Part shown: piece after piece, positions 39,040 to 52,252 of the stretch | How positions within the stretch are numbered: the first letter of the stretch is position 1 | How the letters are laid out: each line of letters opens with the position of its first letter | Origin: Triops longicaudatus | Lineage: Eukaryota > Arthropoda > Branchiopoda > Notostraca > Triopsidae | Direction: 5' to 3' | Assembly (NCBI GenBank): GCA_022885665.1 | Contig: JAGQDJ010000173.1 | Coordinates: 1-64,000 of the forward strand | DNA: 64,000 nt | Made by a program: the position numbers and the translations under genes | The notes under the pieces: model-generated | What the model was told of the DNA's origin: nothing | What the model saw: only the letters and a program-made list of their open reading frames with translations | Databases searched by the model: none

Positions 39040-39915
39040 TGCTATTTAGAATGTGAATTCCCGCTGCTTCCCTAGCTCCTCCTTCTTCAGTGAACGTTCG
39101 TGCTGATTTGCCGCCACGCTTCTGTTGGTATTCACCGCCACACTGGTTAGTATTTGAATTTGGCGCTACTTTCTGTGTCATTCACAAAGCCCGTCGTGAC
39201 ACGCTCCCTTGTCTTACCGGTTAAGAATATGTGGGCAAGATCATAACGTCAACATTGAGTACGCAGGAGTATTGATAAAGTACTTATTTTCACGTTTCCA
39301 GTTTCAATTGCGTTGTTTGTCCCCTCGTCAACGTCATTTGCTAATCAGCGGGCGTGACCTGATAACCAACGAAGAACGTGCGAGTGTCAAGTTTTTCTAG
39401 AAAAGTTCAACGACTGGCCGGCGTTCCGTAAAGAGGCGCTCTTGCCCCTTTCCAGGCTTCATTTGTGCCGCGGATCTCGTTATCATCAGCTGACTAGCTA
39501 ACTGCGCTCTGCCTGCCCCAAGCCCGGCTTTATCAATATCTTTTGTTGGACCTAAAACTAAGTACGCATTAATTTTTACAGACTTAATTACTCATCATCT
39601 TCTAGTTCTACAGCCCTTCTAAGTTTTGGAACCGTAAATTAGCACTTTTGTTTGTGTGTTTTTTTTGAGTGCTCACATTGCAACGTGTTCGTGTTGTTTG
39701 TACAACGGAGCTCGTTGACCTCATTTTTCCTGGTAAAGTTGGTATTTGCCGAGAACACGTTTCTCAAAGTGTAGACTCAAGTAAACTAATAAGTTGTTTT
39801 TCTGGCTTTATTTGCTGCAGGTGGTCTTAATTTAATTAAAAAAACATTCCCGAATTTTTAAGGGATCACAAATATGTTTCCTTTTTGCTAATTAACTGAT
39901 CTTTTATTATTGCAG
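39040..39915. promoter_or_regulatory. Divergent intergenic region between AASDH and the kintoun-like gene
   Basis: About 0.9 kb separates two start codons on opposite strands, so the two genes probably share a bidirectional promoter. No TATA box is evident on either side. On the plus strand a possible 5'-UTR donor (CTG|GTAAAG near 39,731) could splice to the acceptor that ends at 39,915, immediately before the ATG. Confidence 0.5.
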
Positions 39916-41853
39916 ATGGACTTAAGAAATGGCTTCCCTGATTTTTACAAAGGTAGCCACAAATTAGTCCCTCCTCCCGAAACGCATCATTTGGATCCCA
40001 TTGAAGAATCGACATCCTCTTGTGGAATATTTGTTAAGAAACTAACGAGTCGGAGACGCTATTCTGCCGAAAGCGACGATAGCGCGTTTGACAGCGACGA
40101 GCGCAAGCAAGATTTGTCGGTAGAAGTTCCCCAGTTTGAAGACTTATCCCAGTCCAGTGACGATTCCACGGGATCCGTTTCCAAGAAGCGCGGCATCTTG
40201 AAGCATTGGCACGCTGACCGATTGCGAAGCTATTCGGAGTCAGATTGCGGCGTTTCTTCGCTCGATTATTCTTGTATAGGATTCCAGAGTGTTGAAGAAG
40301 AAGATGAAAATGCAGAAGAGCACGGAGAAGATTCAGAACGGGTGAAGAAGACGGTCCGGTTTAGTGATGTTGTTCGCCAACAACTGTTTCGGTACGAGGG
40401 AACTACTTTTTTCGTTATTTGTCACTTTTTGAGTATTTCCTTAAATAGTGCGTTCCAGTCAACTTGCGATCCTTACGACAGCACTTTTTATTTGTAAAAA
40501 TTTTGATTGCCTTAATGTAAAAGAAAACTATTTTCATTGCCTCACTTTCAATATAGGCCTAGTTTAATCGTTCTTAGAATTTTTCGTTTATTTTTACGTT
40601 ATCATTATTAACCGATTTCAGTGTACTTTCAATGATTCCTTGATTGGTTTTAGTAATTGTTTTCGCGAAACCTTAACATATTTTAGAACACATTTCCGGT
40701 ATTTTCAATTGAAAGTAAAGGCTCGCTTAAACTATTTTTGATTGAAGCTATAATTATTGTATGTGAGTATTTATTTACTCTGTTAATCTACAGGTTTTAA
40801 GAACTAGTCGACAAGTCATAAATAAATTTTTACAGAATTACACTAAATTATCCGCATATATCTGGAACTTTTTGGCTACGCCTGAAAAAAATTCTATGAT
40901 ACCTATAGTTCTTCGGCGAAAATATTAATAATTCTTAGTTTGAATTCGTAATCAATTGTTTTTAGCTGTTGGTGTTTTTTTAAGTTTTTCATCCATTTTG
41001 GCGTCATTTTGACTTGTTCGAATTTGTAATTTTTATTACTGCTTTGAGTAATTATTTGACATTTTCCGATTTTTTATAGATATTTTGGTGTTATTGACCT
41101 CGTGTTTTTAGGCATACTAATTTAAAGTATTTGAACTGGCTCCTGTAATTTTTACAGGTCTAAAATTTCAGTTGTTTCTAAAAATTGTGGAATCACTATT
41201 ATTGTGTTAGTAAATCGTACCTTCTTACTTTTCGACTAATATTTTAGTGATTTAGTTAGTTTTAGCGTACTATTTTGTTTATTAATAATCAGCATGATTT
41301 AACGGTCCTGATTGACAAGATAAAGTACAGAGAGATTCGGGGGTTCTTTTTTGGCATGCCTTATCTAAATGTGTACTGGACTATAGTTAGGCTATTTGGT
41401 TATTTTTACTTATCTCGTGCGTATTTGCCATCTTTTTATTATTAAAAAAAAAATTGGTCATCTTAGCATGTTGACTAATGTTATTGTTGATTTCGTAGGA
41501 GCAATTCAAGCATATTGGGTCAACGGAAGAAGAATCAGCGCAAACAGAAGTTGAAAAACAAGAAGAAAGATGCAGAAAAATTCAGCAGTAGTGTGGAGTC
41601 CGTGGAAAGCTTGGCCAGCAGCATGGAGGAACTGTCTTTCAAGGGTTTGTCCAGTCATTCCACCCCAGGCGACAGTGGCGTGGAGCTGGAGGAATCGGAT
41701 TCAGACGAAGCCAGCCGTGCCATTTCTGAAATGAAGAAGAATACTTGGCAAAAGTCGAACAAGAGCTCCAAGGTCAAGCCGAAAGGGAGACGTCGTTGTT
41801 TTTCGGATGGAGATGGAGCCCCTGATATGCTATTTGATCTCGAAGTCAGTTAA
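39916..41853 (+). CDS. Kintoun/DNAAF2 C-terminal-like protein with a PP1-docking motif
   Basis: Two exons, 39,916-40,391 and 41,499-41,853, join in phase (CG|G) to give 276 residues. The ATG is the first codon after a splice acceptor. The protein is acidic and serine-rich, with a GILKHWHADRLRSYSESD segment. KKTVRFSDVVRQQLFR holds a canonical RVxF-type protein phosphatase 1 docking motif (KTVRF), and the SNSSILGQRKKNQRK block is split by the intron. It ends RRRCFSDGDG. This combination resembles, from memory, the C-terminal region of insect kintoun (DNAAF2), which assembles axonemal dyneins and binds PP1. The PIH1 and CS-like domains of full-length kintoun are absent, and I found none upstream on this strand. 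It may be a split or truncated kintoun, or a PP1-regulatory protein sharing that tail. Intron retention would give a 194-residue product ending at 40,497. Confidence 0.6.
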
Positions 41854-43391
41854 AAGTACTTGTTGCCTTACAAAAGTCCTGAAAAGGAAAAGGAAAAACA
41901 AGGGCAATTAGAGTAGCATTATTGAAATTAGTACAATCTTCATCTGGTGTGTAGACGATTAGCGTTACGAGTATTGAGATTGAAAGAAAAAGAGTCGGAA
42001 ATCCCCCAGAAAAAAAAACGTACAAATAATCGTGTTCACTTTGTGTATGTTTCTTATTTCCCCAGTGGGTTTTTTTCCCTTACGATTATGAGGGTGAATC
42101 TTTTGGCTATGTTTGGAAGTGGAATCTGTTCTGTGATGTATTACGAGGGGTAAAAAGTTTTCGTGCGAATTTATGGTGCACATACTTATGCCGTCTCTCT
42201 CAAGCTACAAAAATGTTACGACCAATTTATACCTTTGTTCTGTTAATCTATCCAGCAAGTCCCTAGCAAATCTAATACAGCCATCCAGTTATGTAATAAC
42301 CGTGTTACTTAGTTCCAAAATTACCCCGACTCGTATTGTTCTGAAAAAAAAAGCGCGCTTTTTTCGTGTATCTTGTCTATTAAAGCTAATTTTTAGTGAA
42401 AAAGTAAACAGAAAGTTTTGGTTTTGTAGAACATAGTGCAGATCGAATATGTTGCAAAATCTTTACCTCCAAAATATCAAGTGTGATTTTTCTGAAAAGA
42501 AAAAAGTACGCATTCAAAGTCACCACACGCAGGCACATCTCTGAGCGCGAACAAGAAATTGCACGACAAAAATCCAGAATAAAATGTTGCAGAAAATTTA
42601 TTCTTGGGACTATTTAACGTTCATAATCTAAGCAAATTTGTTTTTGCGTAACATATCCAATTTTCCAAACTTCTTTACGTTATAAAAGTTTTAAAAATGC
42701 GTTCATTTCGAAGTCTTAACAAGCAATTTTCTAAGAAACGTTGATCTCAGGCAGCATATATTAGTCTTCAATATCTAACTACCGAAAATCCGGGTAGGTA
42801 CTTATTCGTTATACGCCCGGGCAAAAAATATTGTTCTATTTTAATCAGCTTTTTTTCACATGCATTAAGTTTTTTTAGCGGAACTTTTGCACTTGTTAGC
42901 TCTAGTTGAAGTAGATGAACAAGGATTAGTAAAAACGCGACCATTTTTCGCAAAAAAAGGATTAAAGTGCATGACGTTACCATTAAAATGACAGTGCATT
43001 CCATCCATTTATTTTCGTTTCAAGTGCCTCTGGTGTGAAAGTTTTACTTAATTTCACTTAACCTAACTCAACCTAACCTAAAAATTTACGAGGCTTGTAA
43101 TAAATAAGTACCTCAGGGTATAATGATTTACTATAAAATCTTGTGAACAAGCCCCCTTGAAATTTCCTATGTAATTCTGCGTTTATTGCAAATAATTTTG
43201 GTAAATCGCGGTATATTCATTTTTTGGGTTTCCAGGCATTTTTATTCGCCTTTTAAGAACAATAACCTATTAATAACCGTATTTTACTTTGACTTTGAAG
43301 TTCATTAACTGTTGAATTGGTAACATTACGTACACTTAGATCTACATTTGCTAGATTTCGTGCAGTTTTGTGACTTGATAACGCCAAGACC
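41854..43391. other. Non-coding stretch downstream of the kintoun-like gene
   Basis: AT-rich, with no gene recognised. An AATAAA at about 42,579 could be a distal polyadenylation signal for the kintoun-like gene. A CTTAACCTAACTCAACCTAACC tract lies near 43,058 (reverse complement of the TTAGGTTA words). Confidence 0.45.
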
Positions 43392-43576
43392 CAGTGGCGT
43401 CGTGCACTTCAAAAATTTGGGGGTGCCCGATTTTGCATTTCTTGTAAAAAGGTGTTACTTTTTTTTCAGGTTTACAAATTTTGAAAAAGGGTGATACCTT
43501 TTTTTGCAGGATGGCAAAAATTTTGGGGAGGCCCGGCCCCCCCCCCCCCCTTGCCCCTTATGGCACGACGCCACTG
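43392..43576. mobile_element. hAT-superfamily MITE
   Basis: A 185-bp element with 14-bp terminal inverted repeats CAGTGGCGTCGTGC / GCACGACGCCACTG and a perfect 8-bp target duplication CCAAGACC at 43,384-43,391 and 43,577-43,584. It is non-coding, with a poly-C tract inside. The perfect ends and duplication indicate a recent insertion. It belongs to a different family from the hAT MITE at 37,939. Confidence 0.93.
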
Positions 43577-44568
43577 CCAAGACCCAAATATGTCGAAATG
43601 ATACCCTGAAGTTGCTGTGAGACTTGCAATTAAAGATGCGAGAGATTCCTATATACAGTGACACCCTTTTTAATGAACGCTTTGTATAACTAATAACTCG
43701 TATAACGAACGCGCGCTGTGGTCAAAGAGTGCCTCACACAACGGACGTTATCTCTTACAACGAACCACACAAAGATAGCGAAGATTTTCAAAAGGGCAAA
43801 AAAGGAAGGCGCTGAAGAGGAAGGTATTGCCAATGAACCAGAAATTATAAAGAGAAGTTGCCCAAGGGACTGAATTGTTGACTTTCAACTGAGTACACAT
43901 TGATGAAGTCAACAATTAGAGAACTTTCGGACAGCGAAGAATCTATCCTGTAAACTTAAGCCCCCAATGGAATATCATGAGATTCTCATTTGTCCACAAA
44001 GTTGTCAGGCATGCAACGGAGAACTTGTTGTAATACTGATCGGTTAGGTATAAATGGAAGGAAAGCCAGCAGACTAGGCTATACATTAACAAAGCTGAAA
44101 AAATCTACGATGGCAGACTATTCAGATGACCTTTAATACGATTAAACTGAAATATTGTGGGCGCTTGACGAAGTTAACACCATCTAAATTAACCCTATAA
44201 CAGGCCCGTAGGCAGGGTTTCGGTTCAGGGGGCGCCCAATATGCAATTTTGTTGGTAATTTGGGTTTCACCTATCTTCACCGTTATAAAATGCAAATTTG
44301 CGTTTAGGAATGGACTAACACGATTTCCATGCAAGCTTATGGGAAATTACGTATCTTGCAACGGATGCCTAAAGCAATTTGGCTGAAATTAATTTTTCCA
44401 GGTGTAGAAATTGCACCTTAACCGTAATAAAATGGCCTAGAAAAGAGACGTCACGTGGAAACATCGACGGAGTCCGTGTAAAGGTGGCGCTGTGTTGATC
44501 GGGTTTGGGATTGTTATTGTTATCCCCGGGTGTGATATAATTTTTGGCAAATTTGCACCGAAATTCCC
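43577..44568. other. Intergenic DNA and EFR3 promoter region
   Basis: A string at 43,657 (CAGTGACACCCTTTTTAATG) resembles a Tigger-type terminus without a visible partner. CAGGCCCGTAGGCAGG at about 44,202 looks like one end of a truncated MITE. The last 150 bases before the EFR3 ATG lack a TATA box and probably hold the transcription start. Confidence 0.4.
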
Positions 44569-47500
44569 ATGGCTTCTTGCTTTGGTAGGTTTTAGTTTGT
44601 TTTCAGAAGCTAGTTATATTATCAATGTATTATTTCCTCCATAAACTTAACGTCATGCGGCCTATTAGCCACATGTACAACAGGCAATTCATTTACCGTG
44701 GGTAAAGGGAGCCTTTATATGGGATTAATAGACCGGCGCGTTTCTTGCGCGCTTTTATCGATTGAATCCGATATCCTTTCTCTCTCTGGAGTCCATTTGT
44801 AAGTCTGGAGTCCAAGATGCTGGATGTCCTACATGTGAAGACACAGTGTGTCCAAGGTTAAGATCCTTTGCCGTGTTTCCAAAAGGCCAACCATGGAATG
44901 TGATTTGAAAGAAGTTTTCAGTTGCAGTAAGTTTTTGGTCGCAGATTTTGATTCCTATACATCTAAGAATTGTCAAACACCCGGAAGTTCTTGAGAAAGT
45001 TAGTGAAATAGTTTAGGCAAGTAAGCTAAGTTGAGGTAGGTTATTAAAATTAGGTTAAGTTAGAACTAGGATAATAGGTTAACGGACATTTCTAACAAGT
45101 TTGTTGTAGTTTGCATTATCTCAATTCTGGTGTGACATAGACATCAAGCAGAGTTAAAACAAAAAAGCGTCAGATCTACTATTATTGCTACACAAATGTT
45201 AATTCCTACTATTCTTTTATGTTTTAGGTTGTTGCGGGTGCTGCTCGGCCTTTAAGCCGCGTTACAAACGTCTTGTCGACAACATCTACCCTGTCCTACC
45301 CCAAGTAATACTTTATTAAGATTAATGCATCATTGCTTAGAAGTTAATCTTTGTTTTAATCACCAAAATCTTCCTAGGATGGTCTCGTCAAAAGCAATAT
45401 GGATAAACTAACCTTTTTCGCATTATCTTACCCCGAAAAGTTGGACCGTATTGGCGAATATTTGGCACAAAGGGTCAGCAGAGACATTTATAGACGTCGA
45501 TATCCGTAAACGTCTTTAAAAAATGTTTACTTTACGTTCGTATCTGAACGTATTTAATGCTTATAGGATCGTCATTATGTCGATGGAAGCCATGGATCAA
45601 CTGCTGGTCGCTTGTCACGCCCAAAGCTTGAATCTGTTCGTGGAAAGCTTCTTGAAAACAGTCCAAAAACTCCTGGAAACACCTGAACCGGAGTTGCAAA
45701 TCTTGGCTTCACAGTCAGTACGTTGTTTACGTTCTTGTCGCAAAATTTAGTTTGTTATAGTATCTTAAAGAAATTCGATTATTAAAACTTTAGAAAATCT
45801 AACTATCTTCTTTTTTTTTTCTTTATTTCCTGTGCGTTTTCTTTTCACTTATTTCTTAGCTAGTATTTACTTGACATGTTTTACAATCTTTTATTTTATT
45901 GTCGTATTGAAAATTCAATTATTACAGATCTGTGCCCATTGATTTGTCTGTATTTTTTTACCGCCGCTCTTACTTTTGTAATATTATTCACTGTAATGTC
46001 TGCATTCTCCTGTTCTTTCTTGCTGTATGCATCTTACGTGCTCTTACAGTTACTTAACTCTTTCGTAGTTTGTGCGATTTGCAAACATTGAAGAAGACAC
46101 TCCATCTTACCACCGGCGGTATGACTTTTTTGTGTCCAAATTTGCAGCACTTTGCCATAGCAACCACCAGGATCCGCCAACGCGGGACAAACTTCGATTA
46201 GCCGGACTAAAAGGCCTACAAGTACGGAATTATTTTTAACTATTAATCAATTTTTCCTCTAATGGTTTATTAAGGGCGTTGTGCGCAAAACTGTGGCGGA
46301 TGATCTAGCCGAGAACATCTGGGACCCTGTGCACATGGACAAGATCGTCCCTTCTTTGCTTTTTAATATGCAGCACGCACGACCGAAGCCCAGTGGCTCG
46401 GAAACACCTGAAAACCCTCAAGAAGAAGAAAATGATCCGCCGGCCTTGGCTGAGACTTGTCTGCGGGAACTCATAGGACGGGCTTCTTTCGGCAATATCC
46501 GATCGGTTGTACAGCCAGTTTTTAAGTAAACCAAAAAAAATGCAAAGTGCTTCTACTCTTCATAAATCTGAGCTTTTTTTCCATTTTCATCTTTTTTCCC
46601 CTCTGCTTATAGGCACTTAGATTTACATGAGCTTTGGGTCCCTAACGATTTTGCTGTCTACACATTCCGTATCATTATTTTCTCCATTCAAGTATGTATT
46701 CATTAAATTACTCGAATAAAAATTGAACAGAAAATAAAAATAGTAACGAACGTAAAGCTTTAAAAAACAATTGGGTGAAATCAAGCTTAAAGTAATAATA
46801 ATAATAATTTTCTTTTGTTAGGCGCAGTACTCATACGCAGTAGTTGAAATCCTCATGTCGCACCTGGATTTGTCAGTAAGGATCGGTGCCAAAGTACGCA
46901 CAAGTCTGGCTGACGTCCTGTCGAAAATCATTGCCATCGTCGCGGGAGAAAGTGTCGGTAAGCATTTCGTTGCTTGCATTTTTGATAGTTACACGTTGCT
47001 GTAATTAAATTGCAAAACCCTCCAAACCCTTCCCGCTCCGAACCGAAAGCTTGGCTATGAGTCTGACACATATCCCATTCTCGATCCAAGTTCTGAGCCC
47101 AAGATAAGTTTGTTGACAATTGCTCAGGATTGTCTTATTTAGTCAGTCGAACTCGAACGTAAGTGACGTATGGCGAGCCAGATAAATTGTCTCTTACACT
47201 CGGGGCTTTCGTACGAACATTATTGGGCCCGGTATGTCCCTAAAGGTTTTCTTCTACGGGAGGTACGGAGCAAAGCTTTAGGCCCGCACGTGATACAATA
47301 TATAGGCCTATTAGGGCTGATAATGGTTTGAGTCGACTCGAGCTGATTGGATTAATTTCAGAGTAATATATAGAAAAACATTACTGTGTAAATGGCCGTT
47401 ACAAGAGAAGCTGAAAGAAAATGGCTATACGTTTTGTTGAAATGAATAAACCATACTCCAAACGTGGTTTGGAACGTTGTGTCTTATCAATATGCAGTTT

Positions 47501-50500
47501 TGCTGTCGTAAAATTGCAGCCAAATGTTTTTTCATTTCAAATAAACGTTGTTTGAAAGAACACCATAAGTATTCCAGTTTATCAAACAGCACCAGTAATT
47601 TAAAACTTCCCACAACTTGTCCTATATGGATATTATTGAGGTTCATGTTTTTGAATCATAACATGAATAGAGCACATAAAAAGGACGTTAATTATTTTAT
47701 AGTATATATTATATATAATTAACTTAAATTGAGTAAAAAAGTGCAGTACTGTAGAAAGTAATACTGTTCCTATTAGTAATATTTCATGTGAAACAATATT
47801 ATATTTTAACTAATATTTTTCACTATATGATCTAGTGGAATTACTCTTTAGAAACTTTTACTCTCCAAGCCGTCTCCCGCACGGGAGGCAGCAGGTTTTC
47901 TTCGTTTTGTTGAGGCTTAAAGCAGGGCTACAACTTAAAAAATTTCTATCGATTAATCGATGGGTACGATTTTTTTCATTAAACAACCGTTCAATTCTGA
48001 TACATCTATTTTTTTTTTCTTTTGGAGAAACTTTTTTCTATAGATGAAGTTTTTAAGCGATGAGGCAGAGAGAAAACCGAAAAGTTTTGCGTTATATTCA
48101 CATTTTGTAGTATTATGGTTTCATTGTTTCCATTTCTCTATAGTGGATAAAAGCGATGAGAGTATAAACCTGGATGTAAGAGAAACTGAAAATCCACCAA
48201 AAATGTGTCTTGCTTTCGAATTTGTTTTACGAGTACTCATCTTCCTTACCAGATTGCGTCTTATTTATCATAACTCTTATTACCAGATTTTGCAGCGACT
48301 AGGAACAGTCATAGAATAGAGCTCGGTTTTAGGGGACCTAGTGAAAGCCAAGCACAATATATTTCTTCTTGTCGCTCTTTTGTAGCAAAGAGAGGAAGAG
48401 CTTAGCGCGGTTGTTAAAAGCATAAAGAGAATAGGTCTATCCCGTCCGAGTTTGTATTTCGAGTATAGTTGTGCCTGATACAACGAACCGAATCCGTTCC
48501 GGACTGACGTTCTCTATAAGAAGCACTCGTTGTCAGTGACGCTATTTCTCATAAGCTTGTTTGTAAAGTGCTTTAATCCGGACCCGGTTCGGAGTGACAG
48601 AAAGCCGTTTAAAAGAATTAAAATATCTGCACAGTTATTCCGAAAATGTAAACTTGAGTTAGATTAATATTTCGCATGTATTTGTGCTATTTAATGTAAT
48701 TAATTTACAGATTATCTTATTTTAATGTAATCCCATGTAGAGATCTCACCTCCTTCCATTGCTTACCAATCCTTTTTATTATTATAAATGCGTACAAATT
48801 TAGGCCGATGCCTATTACTGGTGCTTCTCAAATTTGTCAACAACGTTTATCCGAAGGTTCAAGACAAACACTTCGTGATCGTGATCGATTTTTTCAGCTT
48901 CGGTTTCGCTGTGCTCTTTTAAGTCACCTATATTCGACTACGTCTTAATCTGATAATGTATAAGTGCATTGTTGGTTTACGGATACAGCCGTGTAGAAGA
49001 ACATAAAAAAATTTAAAGCTAAAATCGTGTGTAGTGCTACTAAAATATGCCTATATTTAGGACCCTCGGTTTTGGAGATCATCAACTCGTTATTGAAGCA
49101 CTTACGGGCCTCGATTAGCCACAGCTTGGCCTTGACGACCAAAGGAGACGTGAATCAAGAAGACGAGAAGCAATACCAAGAAGCTTTAATGAACGCTTTA
49201 GCCGAGTTTGCCAATCACTTGCCTAGCTACCAGAAGGTGGAAATTATGATGTTCATTTTGGGTAAAGTGCCCGTACCGCTGTCCGACGCCCAAGACAAGA
49301 CCGACAACGCTCGGGATGTGCTTTTACAGAATATGCTCCTCAAGTGTCTTTTAAAAGTAAGACCATTATTTTTTCTTTTATTTTTTCTTCGTTTTTTTTT
49401 TTTCACTGTCTCGTAACGTAATTTTCCGTATTTTCATCAGGTTAGTATCAAGTACGAAACCAGAAACTACTCCACCACGTTCCCTCTTTCTTTTTTGGAA
49501 CACTTGCTCCGACTGTCCCTTACGCCCGATCCGGAAGTTCGTCTTTTGGTACAGCGTATCTTACACACCCTGCTGGATCGACATGGCAACAAAGAAAAAC
49601 TGCTGCGCCCAACGTGAGCTCGATAGAAATCAAAACGAGTCGCATAGAACTTAGTTATTTAGAACGATATTTTAAGTTATTATTCTTTTTTTAGTATTTA
49701 TTGTTTTCAATGCGTTTTTTCCCTACTTTGTTTTCTAAAGCTTTTTGTTTTTCTTCTGAAGAGCAGCATAGGCTTCCACCTACTGTTCTACGTTGCGCAG
49801 GTCATGCCTTTAGTTTCTAACCACGTTGGTTGTCCTACTTTGTGTTTACCATGCTTTTAATATATTTTTTCTTCAATTTTTCACTTTTGTTAGAGAACCA
49901 CAAGCTTGTGCTTATTATAGTTCTCTAACTAAGATTTTCTCCTATTAATGTTTCCCTTATCGTCAAGGCAAAAATCTGCAGAATATTCATTTAAAATGCT
50001 AGATAAATTGATTCATTCATTTTTAATAGTCTGCTTGTTCGTTGACGTAACTTATTTATTATTTTCCTAGGTTAAAAGTGAAAGAGTTGCAATTAAATTG
50101 CGGCCCTTGCTCACGAGCGGATGCCACGTTTATCAAAAAGCACGCCAGTGAGTTGCTTGGGTGCATTTTGGACAATTTGGAACTGCCATCTAACGGTCCT
50201 GATAACCTAGAAGCGTTACAGTGCACTATGAGTTTGATATGCGTTGAGTTGGCTTGCGAAGCCTCGCTTTGCGAGTTCCTGAGGTTGCTCTTCTCTGTCC
50301 AAGTAATCAACACTATCGAAATTCACGAATTTCGCTTATCTATAGCAAAACAATAAACATTATTATTAGTAGTAGTAGTAGTAGTATAAATATTATTATT
50401 AGTAGTAGTATTAATAATACCTTTTTTTACTCTTAGTTTCCTTTTTATTCTTTCTTTTTTTATTTTCCTTTATTTATTTGTTTGAGTATTTTTTCTGTTA

Positions 50501-52252
50501 TGTGTTTCTGTACTATAAAATGTATTGAACGTTTTCTCCCTTAATTACTTTTACTAAAACTTTTAGTTTGTGTTAAGTTAAGCTAGGCTCGTGTTTGCAT
50601 GTTTAAAAGCCTGGCGAAAAATGGTATACTAACCGAGGAAGTGGTCAGGTCTGCTTGTATCAGACCTGGGCAATTCAAGGGTAGTTGCAGTCGTTTCAAA
50701 CCATATTCGAAGCGAATTTTTACCTAAAATAATTCATTAAATTTTTGAAATATCAAGATATAATAACAAGTCTGTTAAGTTCTGTTGTGTTAAAAAAATT
50801 GAACGCTAATTCTTTTCAGGATTTTCCAGTTCAGAAAAGGTCAAGTCAAATTCAAATAGCATTGATTTCTGTTGCTCAAGTGCAACTAACTAATCTAGGA
50901 TTTTCATTTGATTCCCCAAGAAGAGGGTGTGGGATAGCACAAGTTTAACAAAGAGTATTAGGCCAAAACTCATATATGATACTACGTATTGTAAATTTCT
51001 AAGGTAGGATAAACTCAGTTAGGTTAGGATAGGTTCAGTGTGTATACCTAAAATTCGAGAATTTATAAAACGGCTAAAAAGTGAAAGTAGTGGTCGGGAC
51101 TTTAGTAGGTAATCATCTACATGATCGTACATTTACAAATTAATTTTTTTTTTCCCCAAGGATGTAGCATTGAGTAACAGTTTCCTCAAACCGGAGCAAA
51201 GGTGTTGCCTGCACGTTATGGTTCTTAGCATTGCTGCGTTGTTAGGCTATGTTTTAAACCTTGCACCTTTCCTGGAGTACATTAATAAGGTAAATACTTT
51301 TTTTAAAGTAGATTTATATTTAACACTGTGTTTGCTAGGTGGCCGAAGAACGTTTATCCATTTGTCCGTTTTTGGTTCCGGGATCACTTATGGTAGAACA
51401 AGTCAACTTGGATGAGTCGGCCCTCACTCCACCTGGAAACTGTCTTTTGGACCAAGATTTCGTCACCGAGACGCTCAAAGCCAGTGGCATAGATGCGAGT
51501 GGCGTACAAGTGCGAACTTCCTTTCCTTTGGGCAACTCGCACAGATATTCATGGGGAGATTCGGTAGCCCAACCGTCAACCACTGATTTAAGCGCTATCA
51601 GCATCGATGTGGAGAGCGCAGCATCATCACCGGGGATCGTTAGAGTAACTTCAATTTATATATTTTCTTATTTCTATTTTGAACGATCTAATTATTTTAT
51701 CTTTATATTATTTTTTTTCTGTATAATCTATTCCTTTGACTTGACGGTTATTTTGTTTACGTTTCTAAATCCTGCGCATTTTCTTTTGTTAATTTCTTTT
51801 TTCAACAAGCCGTCTCATTATATTTTCATTGTCGCAAATAACTTTTGTGCTGGTGTTTTGTGGGAATGTAGAAACAACCCGAGGAAGAGCTGACGTATGC
51901 GGCGTTTAAGAAAGTAATGACCGAGCCGCAAGATGTTCGCCGCGAAGCTGATTTGGAAAGACGTCAATATATCTGTGATACGTTCAAGAATGCACCGTTT
52001 CAAGAGCTTATAGCTTTTAATAAGGTAATTTTGGATTGAAATCACTAAAATCTTGGTTTGTATCAGGTTTTTTTTTCTTTCTTTCTTTCTTTCTTTCTTC
52101 AGGGAGGCTTGGTACTGCAAGAAGCCTTGGATGATATACTCTCGCACTTGACCGTGAATCCTGTTCAACCCAGAGAGTCGAACGAAGTCATGCCGGGCTA
52201 TGCCCGAAATTCACTTTATGATGTGCAGTTCCCAGAGTTGTTCGTTTATTAG
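44569..52252 (+). CDS. EFR3: EFR3 homologue (rolling blackout/stambha A), PI4K-complex membrane scaffold
   Basis: Fifteen exons: 44,569-44,584; 45,228-45,304; 45,378-45,505; 45,567-45,717; 46,069-46,221; 46,275-46,525; 46,613-46,691; 46,822-46,957; 49,061-49,356; 49,441-49,613; 50,071-50,302; 51,161-51,289; 51,339-51,644; 51,872-52,024; 52,103-52,252. All junctions are in phase and give 809 residues (human EFR3A about 821). The N-terminus MASCFGCCGCCSAFKPRYKR is the cysteine-rich palmitoylation motif that anchors EFR3 to the plasma membrane. Conserved blocks include KLDRIGEYL, MEAMDQLLVACHAQSLNLFVE, FANIEEDTPSYHRRYDFFVSKF and HMDKIVPSLLFNMQH, with the helical-repeat body following. EFR3 recruits PI4-kinase III alpha through TTC7 and FAM126 to make PI4P. 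The first coding exon is only 16 bases, and the 2.1-kb intron 8 is the longest. Confidence 0.96.
46958..49060. other. Large EFR3 intron 8
   Basis: No nested gene is supported. A short exon-like segment (acceptor TCTCTATAG, then codons for DKSDESINLD, then donor GTAAGA, about 48,143-48,174) lies inside, but including it would break the EFR3 frame. It is not called. Confidence 0.5.
52073..52100 (+). repeat. TTTC microsatellite forming an EFR3 polypyrimidine tract
   Basis: A (TTTC)n tract runs directly into the CAG acceptor of the last EFR3 exon at 52,103, so the simple repeat doubles as the pyrimidine tract of that splice site. Confidence 0.85.

Noticed and set aside
48044..48319. Open frame inside EFR3 intron 8 containing exon-like splice sites
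   Set aside because: Its inclusion would disrupt the EFR3 frame between two conserved exons that join perfectly without it.
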